Source: Firmicutes bacterium UBA3572 (GTDB lineage: Bacteria; Bacillota; Desulfotomaculia; Desulfotomaculales; Desulforudaceae). Taken from it: a stretch of 64,000 nucleotides of DNA. Where the stretch lies: positions 1 to 64,000 of the forward strand of contig DFNH01000015.1 of the NCBI GenBank assembly GCA_002375985.1. Direction: 5' to 3'. Numbering within the stretch: the first letter of the stretch is position 1; each line of letters begins with the position of its first letter. The position numbers were made by a program, and so were the translations under genes. Below, one piece after another: positions 1-8,733 of this stretch. The notes under the pieces were generated by a model. That model saw nothing but the letters and a program-made list of their open reading frames with translations. It had not been told where the DNA came from and searched no databases.

Positions 1-66
1 GGACTTGACCCGGTTTGGTGGACACCCTGATACTTGGGGTAAGCCCCTGATAAGGAGAGAACCACC

Positions 67-366
67 ATGCCGAGGACAAGACCACCGTACCCACCGGAGT
101 TTCGGGCGGAAGCCGTCCGTGCAGGTAGCGCGAGAGCGGCAAGAACTTGAGCGGAAGTGGCCCGGGATCTGGGGGTATCCACGGAGTCATTACGTCATTG
201 GATCCGGCAGCACGAGATCGACAGTGGTCAGCGCGAGGGCCTGACGATGGCCGAGCGTGAGGAATTGCGGCGGCTGCGCCGCGAGAACCGGATTTTGCGT
301 GAAGAGCGTGAAATCCTAAAAAAAGCCGCCGCCTTCTTCGCCCAGGAGACCAACGGGAAACGGTAG
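67..366 (+). pseudogene. IS3 transposase OrfA with in-frame stop
   Basis: The frame starts MPRTRPPYPPEFRAEAVR and is stopped by TGA at 148-150. It continues in the same frame as AEVARDLGVSTESLRHWIRQ and then a leucine-zipper-like stretch ending ILKKAAAFFAQE. This is the helix-turn-helix DNA-binding and oligomerisation subunit of IS3-type transposases. Apart from the stop the reading frame is intact, so one point mutation could have inactivated it. A Sec reading of the TGA is unlikely because the family has no selenoproteins. Confidence 0.8.
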
Positions 367-368
367 CC

Positions 369-1086
369 TTGTTCCTTTTCGTGGAGCGGGAGAGGGCCAA
401 CCACTCCGTCGTCACGATGTGTCGCGTACGGGGTGTCTCCACCAGCGGATACTACAAGTGGCGCGGCCAGGGGCCTTCGGCCAAGGCCCGGGAAGATGCC
501 AGACTAACCGAGTTGATCGTGCAAATCCACCAGGACAGCCGCGGGACCTACGGGGCGCCCCGTATCCACACGGTGCTAGCCCTGAAGTACGGCATCCGTT
601 GCAGCCAAAAGCGTGTGGCGCGGTTGATGCGTCAAGCCGGCTTGACCGGCGTGCACCACCGCCGGCTTCGGGGCTGCACCCAGCGTGATCCGGCGCGCCC
701 GTCCTATCCGGATCTGGTGCGGCGGGATTTCACGGCCACCGCGCCCAATCAACTGTGGGCTGCCGACATCACGCAGCACGCCACCGGCACCAGTACACCT
801 CGCTGGCGTTTAGCCAGCGGCTCCAAGAGGCCGAGATCCTGGGATCAATGGGGGTTCGGTCGGCGACGCACTGGACAACGCCATTGCCGAAAGCTTTTTT
901 GCCACGCTGCAGACCGAGTTGCTTAACCAAAGGCACTGGCCGACCCGTCAAATGCTGAGATCAGCGATTTTTGAATTCGTCGAGGCCTTTCACAACCGTC
1001 ACCACCTGCACTCAGCACTAGGGTATTTGAGCCCAGCCGAGTTCGAAAGGAGGTGGCATTTGCAGAAACAGCTTGCGATAGCGTGA
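369..1086 (+). pseudogene. IS3 transposase OrfB, internal deletion and frameshifts
   Basis: The N-terminal part is typical of OrfB: STSGYYKW, then TYGAPRIH, then NQLWAADIT at about 750-770, which carries the first Asp of the DDE triad. The reading frame then jumps straight to QYTSLAFSQRL in another frame. About 50 residues, including the second Asp, are missing. After a further shift the C-terminal part LQTELLNQRHWP...HSALGYLSPAEFE can be followed to a TGA at 1084-1086. The gene is dead: its catalytic core is deleted and at least two frame changes are present. Confidence 0.85.
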
Positions 1087-1242
1087 AATCAAAGCTGTAA
1101 AGTGTCCACAGAATCGGGGCAACTCCACCCCGGGGGGTGGGTGAATTTCTTGGTTGCTGACATTCGCCTCTTAATAAAAAATAGGTTAGATAGCCTAGAT
1201 AAAAGTTCGGTCATCTAACCGGAATATGAATTCTTACTTTCG

Positions 1243-1602
1243 ATGATAAAATCGATGCTGAATTTAAGGGTAAAGATGCAGTGTCGTTTTACAATTATGC
1301 GATGCTGTGCTTTGTACCACCTCCCCGAAGGGACTATGATACTCAAAACAGAAAACCGGCCCGATAATGAGGCCGGTTGCGCTGCCAGTTCCGCGCGGTT
1401 GGAAGCCGGCGATATTATCATCCTCCGGTATGCAGACCGGAGTTTTCTGTACAAGGTTGAACGGGTCTTCCCCGTGGTCAGCAACAACTGGAGCGTCATT
1501 GAACCGTGCGGGTACCCGGCCATCACGCTAACCACCTGTCATCTGGTAGGTAGCGCTGCGCAGCGCCTGGTTGTACGGGCGGGCGCTGGTACACGTGCAT
1601 GA
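1243..1602 (+). pseudogene. C-terminal remnant of a sortase
   Basis: The last ~70 residues of this 119-codon frame read like the end of a class D/E-type sortase. They show GDIIILRYADRSFLYKVERV, then the catalytic-Cys motif ITLTTCHLVG, then the Arg strand QRLVVRA. In the family the TLxTC cysteine attacks the sorting signal and the Arg stabilises the intermediate. The catalytic His, the N-terminal barrel and any membrane anchor are missing. The first 50 residues do not look like sortase, and no good ribosome site is seen. The IS3 element ends 115 bp upstream, so the insertion or an associated deletion may have removed the front of the gene. Confidence 0.6.
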
Positions 1603-1611
1603 GTCCGCCAG

Positions 1612-1650
1612 AAAAAACTAGGGAACGCCTTGCGGCGTCCCCCTTTTCTT
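1612..1650. terminator. Bidirectional rho-independent terminator
   Basis: The stem GGGAACGCC/GGCGTCCC (1621-1641) with loop TTGC is flanked by A6 on the left (1612-1617) and CCTTTTCTT on the right. It can end transcripts from the mdh side (minus strand, U6) and from the sortase-remnant side (plus strand). Confidence 0.75.
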
Positions 1651-1653
1651 CAT

Positions 1654-1686
1654 TATATATTATTACAATATATATATATATATATT
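1654..1686. repeat. AT dinucleotide tract
   Basis: A near-pure run of TA/AT dinucleotides lies between the terminator and the end of mdh. It stands out in a ~60% GC genome and is a likely length-variable microsatellite. No function is implied. Confidence 0.7.
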
Positions 1687-1701
1687 TAGGTTTGCCAAGC
1701 C

Positions 1702-2628
1702 TTACAGATCGAGTCTCTGCAGCACTGCCCGCACGGACTCAACGGAGCGGTCAAAGGCGGCCTTTTCCTCGGCGGTAAGATCGATTTCGATGATGCGCTC
1801 GATGCCCCCGGCGCCGAGCACGACCGGCACGCCAGCGTAAATGTCGGTGTGCCCGTACTGGCCCTGCAGGTAGGCGGCGCAGGGCAGCACGCGCTTGCGG
1901 TCCTTGAGGACGGCTTCGAGCATCTGGACCACCGCGGCGCCGGGCGCATAGTAGGCACTGCCGGTCTTAAGCAGTCCCACGATCTCGGCCCCGCCTTGGC
2001 GGGTACGCTGGACCAGGGCCTCAAGCCGTTCCGGCGGCAAGAGTTTTTCGACCGGCACGCCCCCGACGTAGGTGTAGCGGACCATAGGCACCATGTGGTC
2101 ACCGTGGCCGCCCAAAACCAGGGTGGTAACGTCTGCGAAGGACACCCCCAGCTCCAGGGCCACGAAGGTGCGGAACCGGGCGCTGTCCAGGATCCCGGAC
2201 ATTCCGAAAACGCGCGCCGGTGGGAAACCCGACGCCTTGAGGGCGACGGAGCACATAACGTCCAGCGGGTTGGTAACCACGATGATGATGGCATCCGGCG
2301 AGTACCGGGCGATTTCCGCCGCCGCCTGCTGGACGATCTTCACGTTGGTGTTGACCAGATCGTCCCGGCTCATGCCCGGCTTGCGGGCCACGCCGGCGGT
2401 GATGATGGCCACGTCCGAACCAACGGTGTCCTCGTAGTTGTTGGTCCCAGTGAGCATGCAGTCAAAACCCTCGATGGGAGCGGCCTCCATCAGGTCCAAA
2501 GCCTTGCCCTGCGGCACGCCCTCCACCACGTCGACGAGCACGATGTCGCCCAAACCTTTAGCCGCGGCCCAGTGCGCGCAGGTAGCGCCCACGTTGCCGG
2601 CTCCGATAATGCTAATTCTGTTTCTCAA
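1702..2628 (-). CDS. mdh: NAD-dependent malate dehydrogenase (LDH-like type)
   Basis: The product interconverts malate and oxaloacetate with NAD in the cytoplasm. It shows the Rossmann motif IIGAGNVGA, an Asp at the end of the second strand (VLVDV) that favours NAD, the loop GVARKPGMSRDDL and the catalytic GGHGDHMVP. The Arg in ARKPGM, where lactate dehydrogenases have Gln, supports malate as substrate. Length is about 308 residues, normal for the family. I choose TTG at 2628 because AAAAGGGGG lies at good spacing upstream; the TTG at 2649 has no ribosome site. It is last in the pfkA-tatAAA-tatC-mdh run and is followed by a terminator. Confidence 0.92.
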   Translation of the reverse strand: MRNRISIIGAGNVGATCAHWAAAKGLGDIVLVDVVEGVPQGKALDLMEAAPIEGFDCMLTGTNNYEDTVGSDVAIITAGVARKPGMSRDDLVNTNVKIVQQAAAEIARYSPDAIIIVVTNPLDVMCSVALKASGFPPARVFGMSGILDSARFRTFVALELGVSFADVTTLVLGGHGDHMVPMVRYTYVGGVPVEKLLPPERLEALVQRTRQGGAEIVGLLKTGSAYYAPGAAVVQMLEAVLKDRKRVLPCAAYLQGQYGHTDIYAGVPVVLGAGGIERIIEIDLTAEEKAAFDRSVESVRAVLQRLDL

Positions 2629-2673
2629 CGCACCGTTCCCCCTTTTCAACTTATTAACTAGTGTTTATCGTCT

Positions 2674-3438
2674 TCAAGCTTCGTCTTCCTCTTCCTCCCG
2701 CGCGGCCTGTTCCCGGAGCTTTTCCTTGCGCTTCTCCACCCGGCCCACGATCCAGATGCTCAGCTCGAACAGACTGTACATAGGCGTGGCCAGGAGTAAG
2801 CAGGTCAGGATGTCGGCCGGGGTGAGCATGGCGGAGATGATCACGATCACCAGCAGGGCAAACTTCCGGGCCTTTTTCATCGCACGCTGGGAGACAATCC
2901 CCAGCTTGGACAACAGGTAGGCGGCCAGCGGCAGCTGAAACACCAGACCAAAGGGCAGCATAAAGGTGATGGTGAACGAAACGTAGTTGCCCAAGGTAAG
3001 CATGGGGATCAGCTCATCCCCCGCAAAGCGGAGCAGGAAGGCGACGCCGAAGCGGTAAACCACGAAAAAGGCAAAGCAGATGCCGACGATAAACGCCAGG
3101 TAGGAGAGCACCACGAACAGGGTGAAGTATTTCTTCTCGTCCCGCTTCAGGGCGGGCAGGATAAAGCCCCAGACCTGCCACAGGACGATGGGCAGCGCCG
3201 CCACAAAGCCCATGAACAACGACAGGCGAAGAAAAGTCATGATCGGCTCGGTCACGCCCAGGAACTGCAGGTCGTGGCCGAGGCTGGTCACCGGGTCCTT
3301 GATCACCGCCAGGACGAACTCCCGGGCGAAAAAGAAACCGATCGCACACACAATGATGGCGATAAAGGAAACCACCAGCACGCGGCGCAGTTCGGCCAGG
3401 TGTTCGACCACGCTCATTTCCTTGTCGCTATCAGCCAC
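2674..3438 (-). CDS. tatC: Twin-arginine translocase subunit TatC
   Basis: The product is the membrane receptor of the Tat pathway, which binds RR signal peptides and recruits TatA to export folded, often cofactor-bearing proteins. The start shows the conserved VVEHLAELRRVLV, followed by six hydrophobic segments with the typical PIVLWQVWGFILPALKRDEKKY and QLPLAAYLLSKLGIVS loops. The tail is rich in Glu and Lys. GTG at 3438 is preferred because GGGAGGC sits six bases upstream; an earlier in-frame TTG at 3456 has none. Three tatA genes lie directly upstream and no tatB-like gene is present, the usual minimal TatAC arrangement of Firmicutes. Confidence 0.95.
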   Translation of the reverse strand: MADSDKEMSVVEHLAELRRVLVVSFIAIIVCAIGFFFAREFVLAVIKDPVTSLGHDLQFLGVTEPIMTFLRLSLFMGFVAALPIVLWQVWGFILPALKRDEKKYFTLFVVLSYLAFIVGICFAFFVVYRFGVAFLLRFAGDELIPMLTLGNYVSFTITFMLPFGLVFQLPLAAYLLSKLGIVSQRAMKKARKFALLVIVIISAMLTPADILTCLLLATPMYSLFELSIWIVGRVEKRKEKLREQAAREEEEDEA

Positions 3439-3524
3439 GGATACGCCTCCCGTCAAACAACAACCCCCAGCAGGAGCGCGTCCTTCCCCAGGGGTTGAAG
3501 GCGATGGTTAGGTGCCAGCGGGGA

Positions 3525-3776
3525 TTAACTCTTGGCCGACTTGGGCGGCTCTTCGGCCTTGACGACCTCCAGGGTCTTACGGGCGTCCTGGAAGTCTTCC
3601 TTCACTTCCTTGACGGTGTCCGTCAGGGCGCCAAAGTTTTCGCGCGAGGCGTTCCGGAACTCCCGGATCGTCTTGCCGAGTGACCTGCCCACCTCGGGCA
3701 GCTTTCCGGGGCCAAAGATGATCAAGGCCAGGGCCAGAATCAAAATCAGTTCGGTCATGCCGATATTCGGAAACAC
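3525..3776 (-). CDS. tatA: Twin-arginine translocase TatA, paralogue 1
   Basis: An 83-residue TatA/E protein: a short periplasmic start, one membrane helix (ELILILALALIIF), the hinge FGPGKLPE, then an amphipathic helix and a charged tail. TatA oligomers form the export channel with TatC. The first 45 residues are almost the same as in the next paralogue (3820-4077), in DNA as well as protein, while the tails differ. This points to tandem duplication or gene conversion. It lies 86 bp upstream of tatC. Confidence 0.92.
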   Translation of the reverse strand: MFPNIGMTELILILALALIIFGPGKLPEVGRSLGKTIREFRNASRENFGALTDTVKEVKEDFQDARKTLEVVKAEEPPKSAKS

Positions 3777-3819
3777 TTCTCCTCAACCCTTTCCCGGATG
3801 AAGTTCGCGGCACCAGGTC

Positions 3820-4077
3820 CTAACTCTTGGCGGTTTCCTTTGCGGACGCAGAGTCTTGCGCGGCCGTTTTCGCCTCCTCCTCGCCGGCTTTGCGTTCTTT
3901 CTTGGACACCTCTACCGCTTCCTGAACCTCGGCGGTCTCGCTGGAAGACTTGCGAAACTCGCGGATCGTCTTCCCCAGGGACCTGCCCACCTCGGGCAGC
4001 TTTCCGGGGCCAAAGATGATCAGCGCGATCACCAGGATCAGGATCAGTTCGGGTATGCCGATATTGAACGGTAGCAA
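3820..4077 (-). CDS. tatA: Twin-arginine translocase TatA, paralogue 2
   Basis: An 85-residue TatA/E protein beginning MLPFNIGIPELILILVIAL, with the hinge FGPGKLPEVGRSLGKTIREF and an Ala/Glu/Lys-rich tail. The segment from the membrane helix through the amphipathic helix is nearly identical to paralogue 1 at DNA level (about 3660-3750 against 3960-4050). The tail is unrelated, so the two may differ in assembly or partner proteins. Confidence 0.92.
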   Translation of the reverse strand: MLPFNIGIPELILILVIALIIFGPGKLPEVGRSLGKTIREFRKSSSETAEVQEAVEVSKKERKAGEEEAKTAAQDSASAKETAKS

Positions 4078-4177
4078 CGGCTACCCCCCTTTCCTTGTCA
4101 CAGTTCGGTCAGCTAAAAGAACATTCGCCGTATCGCGCCCGTTTCCTGCCGGTAAACACGGAAAGCTAACCGGTTAA

Positions 4178-4537
4178 TTAAGGTAAACGTTTACGCCAGC
4201 GCCAGAGGCGGAAGAGAAACTGCAGCACGCGCAGCACCCCGGTAAAAATTCCCCGGCGGTTTGGATCGGCCACCGTCTGATCCCCGGCCGGCGGCGCGGC
4301 ATGCGTGGCGGCCGCCGGTGCTTGCGCACCCGCCTCCGCCTGCGCGCGCTCCTGCTCCAGGCGCCGGCGCTCGCGGCGGCTCAGCGGCGGCGGCAGGCCG
4401 TCGTAAGCCTCCTTGCGGTAGGCCCGGACCGTCTTACCGATCGCCTTGCCCAATTCCGGCAGTTTGCCCGGCCCCAGAATGACGACAATGATTACCAGGA
4501 TCAGGATCAGTTCCGGAAAGCCGATGTTCGGCAGCAA
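4178..4537 (-). CDS. tatA: Twin-arginine translocase TatA, divergent long paralogue
   Basis: A 119-residue protein with the TatA core (PELILILVIIVVILGPGKLPELGKAIGKTVRAY) and an unusually long tail. In this copy the Phe before GPGKLPE is replaced by Leu. The tail has an Arg/Glu helix, an Ala/Pro linker and a hydrophobic, basic end (FTGVLRVLQFLFRLWRWRKR) that could be a second membrane-associated helix. It is the most divergent of the three copies and may be a TatB-like or specialised subunit; the sequence alone does not decide. Confidence 0.85.
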   Translation of the reverse strand: MLPNIGFPELILILVIIVVILGPGKLPELGKAIGKTVRAYRKEAYDGLPPPLSRRERRRLEQERAQAEAGAQAPAAATHAAPPAGDQTVADPNRRGIFTGVLRVLQFLFRLWRWRKRLP

Positions 4538-4570
4538 AACCTAACGCCCCTTCCGTCGGACTCCGGCCGC

Positions 4571-5683
4571 TCAGTTGCCGAAGGATATGCCGATCTGGCG
4601 GGCCATCCGGACCATGTCGCTGCCCAGCGGTACCCGCCGCATCTCCCCCACCGCCTCGGCTAAGGGCACAGACGCAATGTGCGGCGTGCGCAGGCAGACC
4701 ATCTCGCCGAAGCGCCCTTCCATCAGCAGGTTGACGGCGGCCGCGCCCAGACGGCTGCCCAAAATGCGGTCGAAAGGCGTCGGCGATCCGCCGCGCTGCA
4801 GGTGCCCCAGCACGGTTACCCGGGTTTCGATGCCGGTGAGCTTTTCGATCTGCTCGCCGACGACGTTACCGATGCCGCCGAGCCGGATCTGCTCGAAGCT
4901 GTCCTGGACCACCTTTTTAACCACCATTTCCCCGCCGATGGGTTTCGCCCCCTCAGCCACCACCACAATGCTAAACTGTTTGCCCTCGGCGCTGCGTTCC
5001 CTGATTTTGTCGCACACCTTGTTGATATCAAACGGAATTTCCGGAATCAGGATTACGTCCGCACCCCCGGCCAGGCCGGCCTGGAGGGCGATCCAGCCGG
5101 CGTACCGGCCCATCACCTCCAGCACCATGATCCGGTAGTGGGACTCGGCGGTGGTGTGCAGCTTATCGATGGCTTCGGTGGCCGTCGACAGCGCCGTGTC
5201 AAAGCCGAAGGTCTGGTCGGTGGCCGATAGGTCGTTGTCGATCGTTTTGGGTACACCCACCACCGGAACCGAGTAGCGTTCCCAGAGTTGGGAGGCGATC
5301 TTCAAACTGCCGTCCCCGCCGATGATGATCAGCGCCTCGATCCCGTTTCGGTGCAGGTTTTCCAACACCCGCTGCGACACATCCTGGAATTCGATTGTGC
5401 CGTCCGCCTGCCGCACCGGGTAGTGGAAAGGGTTGTCCCGGTTGGTGGTGCCGAGAATGGTGCCTCCGCGGGGCAGGATGCCCCTGACTTCCTTCAGCCC
5501 GAGCTTGCGGGTGCGGTTCTCGATCAGGCCGCCGAACCCCTGTTCAATGCCGATCACCTTCAACCGGTAATGGCGCACCGCCACCTTGACGGCAGCCCGG
5601 ATCACCGCGTTGATGCCCGGCGCGTCCCCGCCGCCGGTGAGAATGCCGATTTTTTTGATCCCTTTGCGCCTGCCCCTGGTCAC
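4571..5683 (-). CDS. pfkA: 6-phosphofructokinase
   Basis: The product phosphorylates fructose 6-phosphate in glycolysis. Motifs in order: ILTGGGDAPGIN (phosphate loop), GGTILGTTNR, IIGGDGSLK, VPKTIDNDL, EVMGRYAGWIAL, IPEIPFD, and GHLQRGGSPTPFDR near the end. The Gly in GGDGS is typical of ATP-dependent enzymes. The Lys in PKTIDND is typical of PPi-dependent ones, so this is a mixed, group III-like signature and the phosphoryl donor is uncertain. Start: GTG at 5683 has GGAGG seven bases upstream; ATG at 5689 is too close to it. It heads the run leading into the tat genes. Confidence 0.9.
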   Translation of the reverse strand: MTRGRRKGIKKIGILTGGGDAPGINAVIRAAVKVAVRHYRLKVIGIEQGFGGLIENRTRKLGLKEVRGILPRGGTILGTTNRDNPFHYPVRQADGTIEFQDVSQRVLENLHRNGIEALIIIGGDGSLKIASQLWERYSVPVVGVPKTIDNDLSATDQTFGFDTALSTATEAIDKLHTTAESHYRIMVLEVMGRYAGWIALQAGLAGGADVILIPEIPFDINKVCDKIRERSAEGKQFSIVVVAEGAKPIGGEMVVKKVVQDSFEQIRLGGIGNVVGEQIEKLTGIETRVTVLGHLQRGGSPTPFDRILGSRLGAAAVNLLMEGRFGEMVCLRTPHIASVPLAEAVGEMRRVPLGSDMVRMARQIGISFGN

Positions 5684-5911
5684 GGTCATCCCTCCGGTAT
5701 CACACTTTTTGCGCCTAGCGCCTATCTCTTCGCCCAGTGTCCCGGTTTCCCTGCTTAAAAACACATACCTTGGTAGATTCTACAGTTTACGTTCTCTGGA
5801 TGCGACCTCCAGAAATGCCCCGGCGCACACAGAGCAGGTTCCTCAGCAGAAACCATGCACAAAATTAGAGTGGCTACGAGGCCGGGATGCCGGCCCCGCC
5901 CCGGCACGCGT

Positions 5912-8662
5912 TTAGTTGCCGGACTGCCGCGCCAGTTCCTCGAGAACTCTGCCCAAGGCCTCCAGGGCCCGGCCGTAACCGCTCCAGTCGCCCTCACGCA
6001 GCCGGTCCTGCGCGCGCTGGTACTCCCGGTTGGCCTCCTCGATCAGTTCAAACATGGTCCGTTCCGGTCCCGGTCCCGCCGGCAACTCACCGTCCGCATC
6101 CTCCGACGGCGGCGGGGGCGCCACCGGGTCGTCCGGCCGGCCGAACATGGCCGCCAGCGCCCGCGGCAGGTCGGGTTCAAACACTACCCGGTCGCCGTGC
6201 AGGAGTACCACCCGGCGCAGTTCGGGCATCTTGCTGGCCTCGGCCTGCAGGTAGATCGGCTCGATGTACAGTAGGCTATCCTCTATCGGGATGGCCAGCA
6301 GGTTGCCGCGGATCACCGTCGAACCGCGGTTCTCCCACAGGGTCAGTTGCTGCGAAATATACTGGTCCTGGTTGATGCGGGCTTCTACCTGTATCGGACC
6401 GTACACCAGGCTCTGCTTCGGCATCTCGTACACCAGGAGCTTGCCGTAGTTGTCACCGTCCGACCGCGCGGCCATCCAACCGATCATATTCTTCCGGCCC
6501 TGTGGCGTAAACGGCAGAATCAGCGTGAACTCCGGCTTCTCCTCGCCCGGCAGCTTGATGATCGTGTAGTAAGGTTCCATGGGCTGCTCGTCCCGTCCGA
6601 AGATCTCGGTCGGCAGGTTCCATTTGTCCTCCCGGTTGTAGAACACCACCGGGTTCTGCATGTGGTAGGTGGCGTACATCTGGGCCTGGGCCTTGAACAG
6701 ATCCACCGGGTAACGGATGTGCGCCCGCAAGCCCTCCGGCATCTCATCCAGGTCCCGGAACATACCCGGGAAGATTTTTTGGAACGTCTGGATAAGCGGA
6801 TCTTCGGGCTCCGCCACGTAGAAGTCGACCTCGCCGGTATAGGCGTCTACAACCACCTTCACCGAGTTCCGAATGTAGTTTTCGCGGCCGCGGAAAGGCT
6901 CGGCGTACGGGAACATGTTCGTGGTGGTGTAAGCATCCCACATCCAGTAAAGTTTGCCCCCGTTAACGACGATGTACGGGTCCCGGTCGAAGCTCAAGAA
7001 GGGGGCGATCTTCGGCACACGCTCCCAAATGTTCCGGTAGTACAGCACCAGGCTGTCCGGACGCACCTCGGTGGACACCAGCAGCCGGTAGTCGGAGAAG
7101 GACAACGCGAAGAGCGCCCGCCGCAGGAGCGAACCCAGTTCCACCCCGCTGTCGGCAGCGTAGGTGGTAAACACGTTGGTGTCGCCTTCCGGATAGTTAA
7201 ACTCCTGCTGGTTGGTGCGGACGATAACGTAGTTGTCGGTCGCCTCGCCAAAGTAAATCTCCGGTTGATCCAGGACGAGATCGGTGTCGGTGACCGGCGG
7301 AATGTCCTTCATCAGAAATACCGGCATGCCTTCACTGGTGACCTCGTTTACCGGGCTCATAGCCACCCCGTACCCGTGGGTGTACACCAGCCGCTGGTTC
7401 ACCCAGGTCTTGGCCTGTTCCGGCAACTGGTCCTGGTCCAACTCGCGCGCCGCCAGCATAACCTGCCGGTATTCGCCGTCAATGGTGTACCGGTCCACGT
7501 CCACGTCCTTGAACTCGTAGTAGGTCCTTATCTGCTGCAACTGGCTGTACGTGGCCTGCAAAGGTTGCCAGTCCCAGAGGCGGATGTTGTTCACGGTGGC
7601 CGCGTTCGCTTCGATGGCGTCCAGCCCCACCGTGCGCCCCGCCGGGAAAGGTTGTTGTTCCACCCGGTCCAGCGCGTAGGCCAGCCGGGAAAACCTGATG
7701 TTGTGCTCGATGAAGGGCCGCTCACGGTTCAACTCGTTGGGCTCCACCACAAACTTCTGCAGCACCGCGGGGAAAACGGAACCCAACACGAGCGAAGTGA
7801 CGATCAGCCCGCCCACGGCGTAGAGTATCATTTGGGGACGCCGCAAATAAATGTTGGCGATGACGGCCACCGCCGCGAGTACGGCCAACACCAGCAACAC
7901 CCTGTACGCCAGCAGCGTGGCGTTGATGTCCGTGTAACCGGGACCGAACACTACCCCCCTGGCCGAGTAAAGCAGCAGGTACTGCTGGAGCAGGTATCCC
8001 CAGGCCTTAACCAGCAATATGAAGGCCACCAAAGCGGAAAGATGCGCCCGGGCAAAACTGTGGCCGAGAAGCCCCCCCAGACCCCGAAAAGGACTGGAGA
8101 TGAAGTAGGCCAGGCCCACGAACAGGATGGTGATAATACCGGTCCAGAAGAGAATATTAAAGATGAAGATTTGAAACGGCAGCGTAAAAACGTAAAACCC
8201 CACGTCACGCCCGAAAATCGGGTCGGCAATGCCGAAGGAAGTCGGGTTCAAAAACTTCTGCAGCAGCACCCAGTCCCCGGCTACTGACAGGGTAAACAGA
8301 TAGGCCAGGACCGCACTCAGGGCAAAGAACAACAGAGTGAGCACCTTTTTGCTTAAAAGGCTCTGCCACGGTATATCCGGGTTGATCTGGATGACGTTGC
8401 CCTCCTGGAGCGTGATCCGCCCTTGTTCCAGAACCACCCGCCGGGTCAGCAGCAAGTTAATGAAGAGAAAAGCAAAGAAGGCCAGACCCACGGCCACCCT
8501 TAGACCGATATCGGACAAGAGAATCTTCACGAACACCTGGTTGTAACCGAGGGAATGAAACCACAGCCACTCGGTGTAAAGGCGCGCCGCACCGCCCAGA
8601 CAGACAACAAAAACCACGACCCCTGCGATCAGGACGTAGAGCATCCAGCGTTGGGCTCTCAA
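5912..8662 (-). CDS. UPF0182 family large membrane protein
   Basis: A 916-residue protein of the UPF0182 (COG1615) family. About seven membrane helices lie in the first ~320 residues. A long extracytoplasmic region follows with family motifs such as NEVTSEGMPVFLMKDIPP and the NYVIVR and YVGEVDFYV-like strands. The C-terminus is acidic and proline-rich (about 835-865) and ends in a charged helix. Function is unknown in the family. The TTG start at 8662 is preceded by AAGGAGG. It stands alone, in the same direction as its neighbours. Confidence 0.9.
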   Translation of the reverse strand: MRAQRWMLYVLIAGVVVFVVCLGGAARLYTEWLWFHSLGYNQVFVKILLSDIGLRVAVGLAFFAFLFINLLLTRRVVLEQGRITLQEGNVIQINPDIPWQSLLSKKVLTLLFFALSAVLAYLFTLSVAGDWVLLQKFLNPTSFGIADPIFGRDVGFYVFTLPFQIFIFNILFWTGIITILFVGLAYFISSPFRGLGGLLGHSFARAHLSALVAFILLVKAWGYLLQQYLLLYSARGVVFGPGYTDINATLLAYRVLLVLAVLAAVAVIANIYLRRPQMILYAVGGLIVTSLVLGSVFPAVLQKFVVEPNELNRERPFIEHNIRFSRLAYALDRVEQQPFPAGRTVGLDAIEANAATVNNIRLWDWQPLQATYSQLQQIRTYYEFKDVDVDRYTIDGEYRQVMLAARELDQDQLPEQAKTWVNQRLVYTHGYGVAMSPVNEVTSEGMPVFLMKDIPPVTDTDLVLDQPEIYFGEATDNYVIVRTNQQEFNYPEGDTNVFTTYAADSGVELGSLLRRALFALSFSDYRLLVSTEVRPDSLVLYYRNIWERVPKIAPFLSFDRDPYIVVNGGKLYWMWDAYTTTNMFPYAEPFRGRENYIRNSVKVVVDAYTGEVDFYVAEPEDPLIQTFQKIFPGMFRDLDEMPEGLRAHIRYPVDLFKAQAQMYATYHMQNPVVFYNREDKWNLPTEIFGRDEQPMEPYYTIIKLPGEEKPEFTLILPFTPQGRKNMIGWMAARSDGDNYGKLLVYEMPKQSLVYGPIQVEARINQDQYISQQLTLWENRGSTVIRGNLLAIPIEDSLLYIEPIYLQAEASKMPELRRVVLLHGDRVVFEPDLPRALAAMFGRPDDPVAPPPPSEDADGELPAGPGPERTMFELIEEANREYQRAQDRLREGDWSGYGRALEALGRVLEELARQSGN

Positions 8663-8733
8663 AATACTTTAACCTCCTTAGCACGAACGATTGCACACCA
8701 ACAATACGACCGCCAGGTCTAAAGGCAAGGTGC

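Larger units (their letters stand above)
1..1127 (+). mobile_element. Decayed IS3-family insertion sequence
   Basis: Two transposase reading frames (orfA, orfB) lie between imperfect terminal inverted repeats at about 1-25 and 1102-1126, which match at about 19 of 25 positions. The right end closes with CAACTCCA, whose complement TGGAGTTG mirrors the left TGGACTTG, so the element probably starts one base before the window. A run of seven A followed by G at 318-325, near the end of orfA, is the usual IS3 slippage site. A stop codon in orfA and a large deletion in orfB show the copy can no longer move by itself. The target-site duplication cannot be checked because the left flank is outside the window. 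Confidence 0.85.

Noticed and set aside
148..150. UGA in IS3 orfA as a selenocysteine codon, since selA/selB are present
   Set aside because: OrfA proteins are not selenoproteins and the rest of the element is decayed; an ordinary nonsense mutation is simpler.
3525..4077. tatA paralogues 1 and 2 as an assembly duplication
   Set aside because: Only the core is alike; the tails and spacers differ completely, so both copies are real.
6347..8287. 646-codon plus-strand open frame
   Set aside because: It is antisense to the UPF0182 gene. It is rich in Val, His, Arg and Gln as expected from a GC-rich complementary strand, and has no family resemblance.
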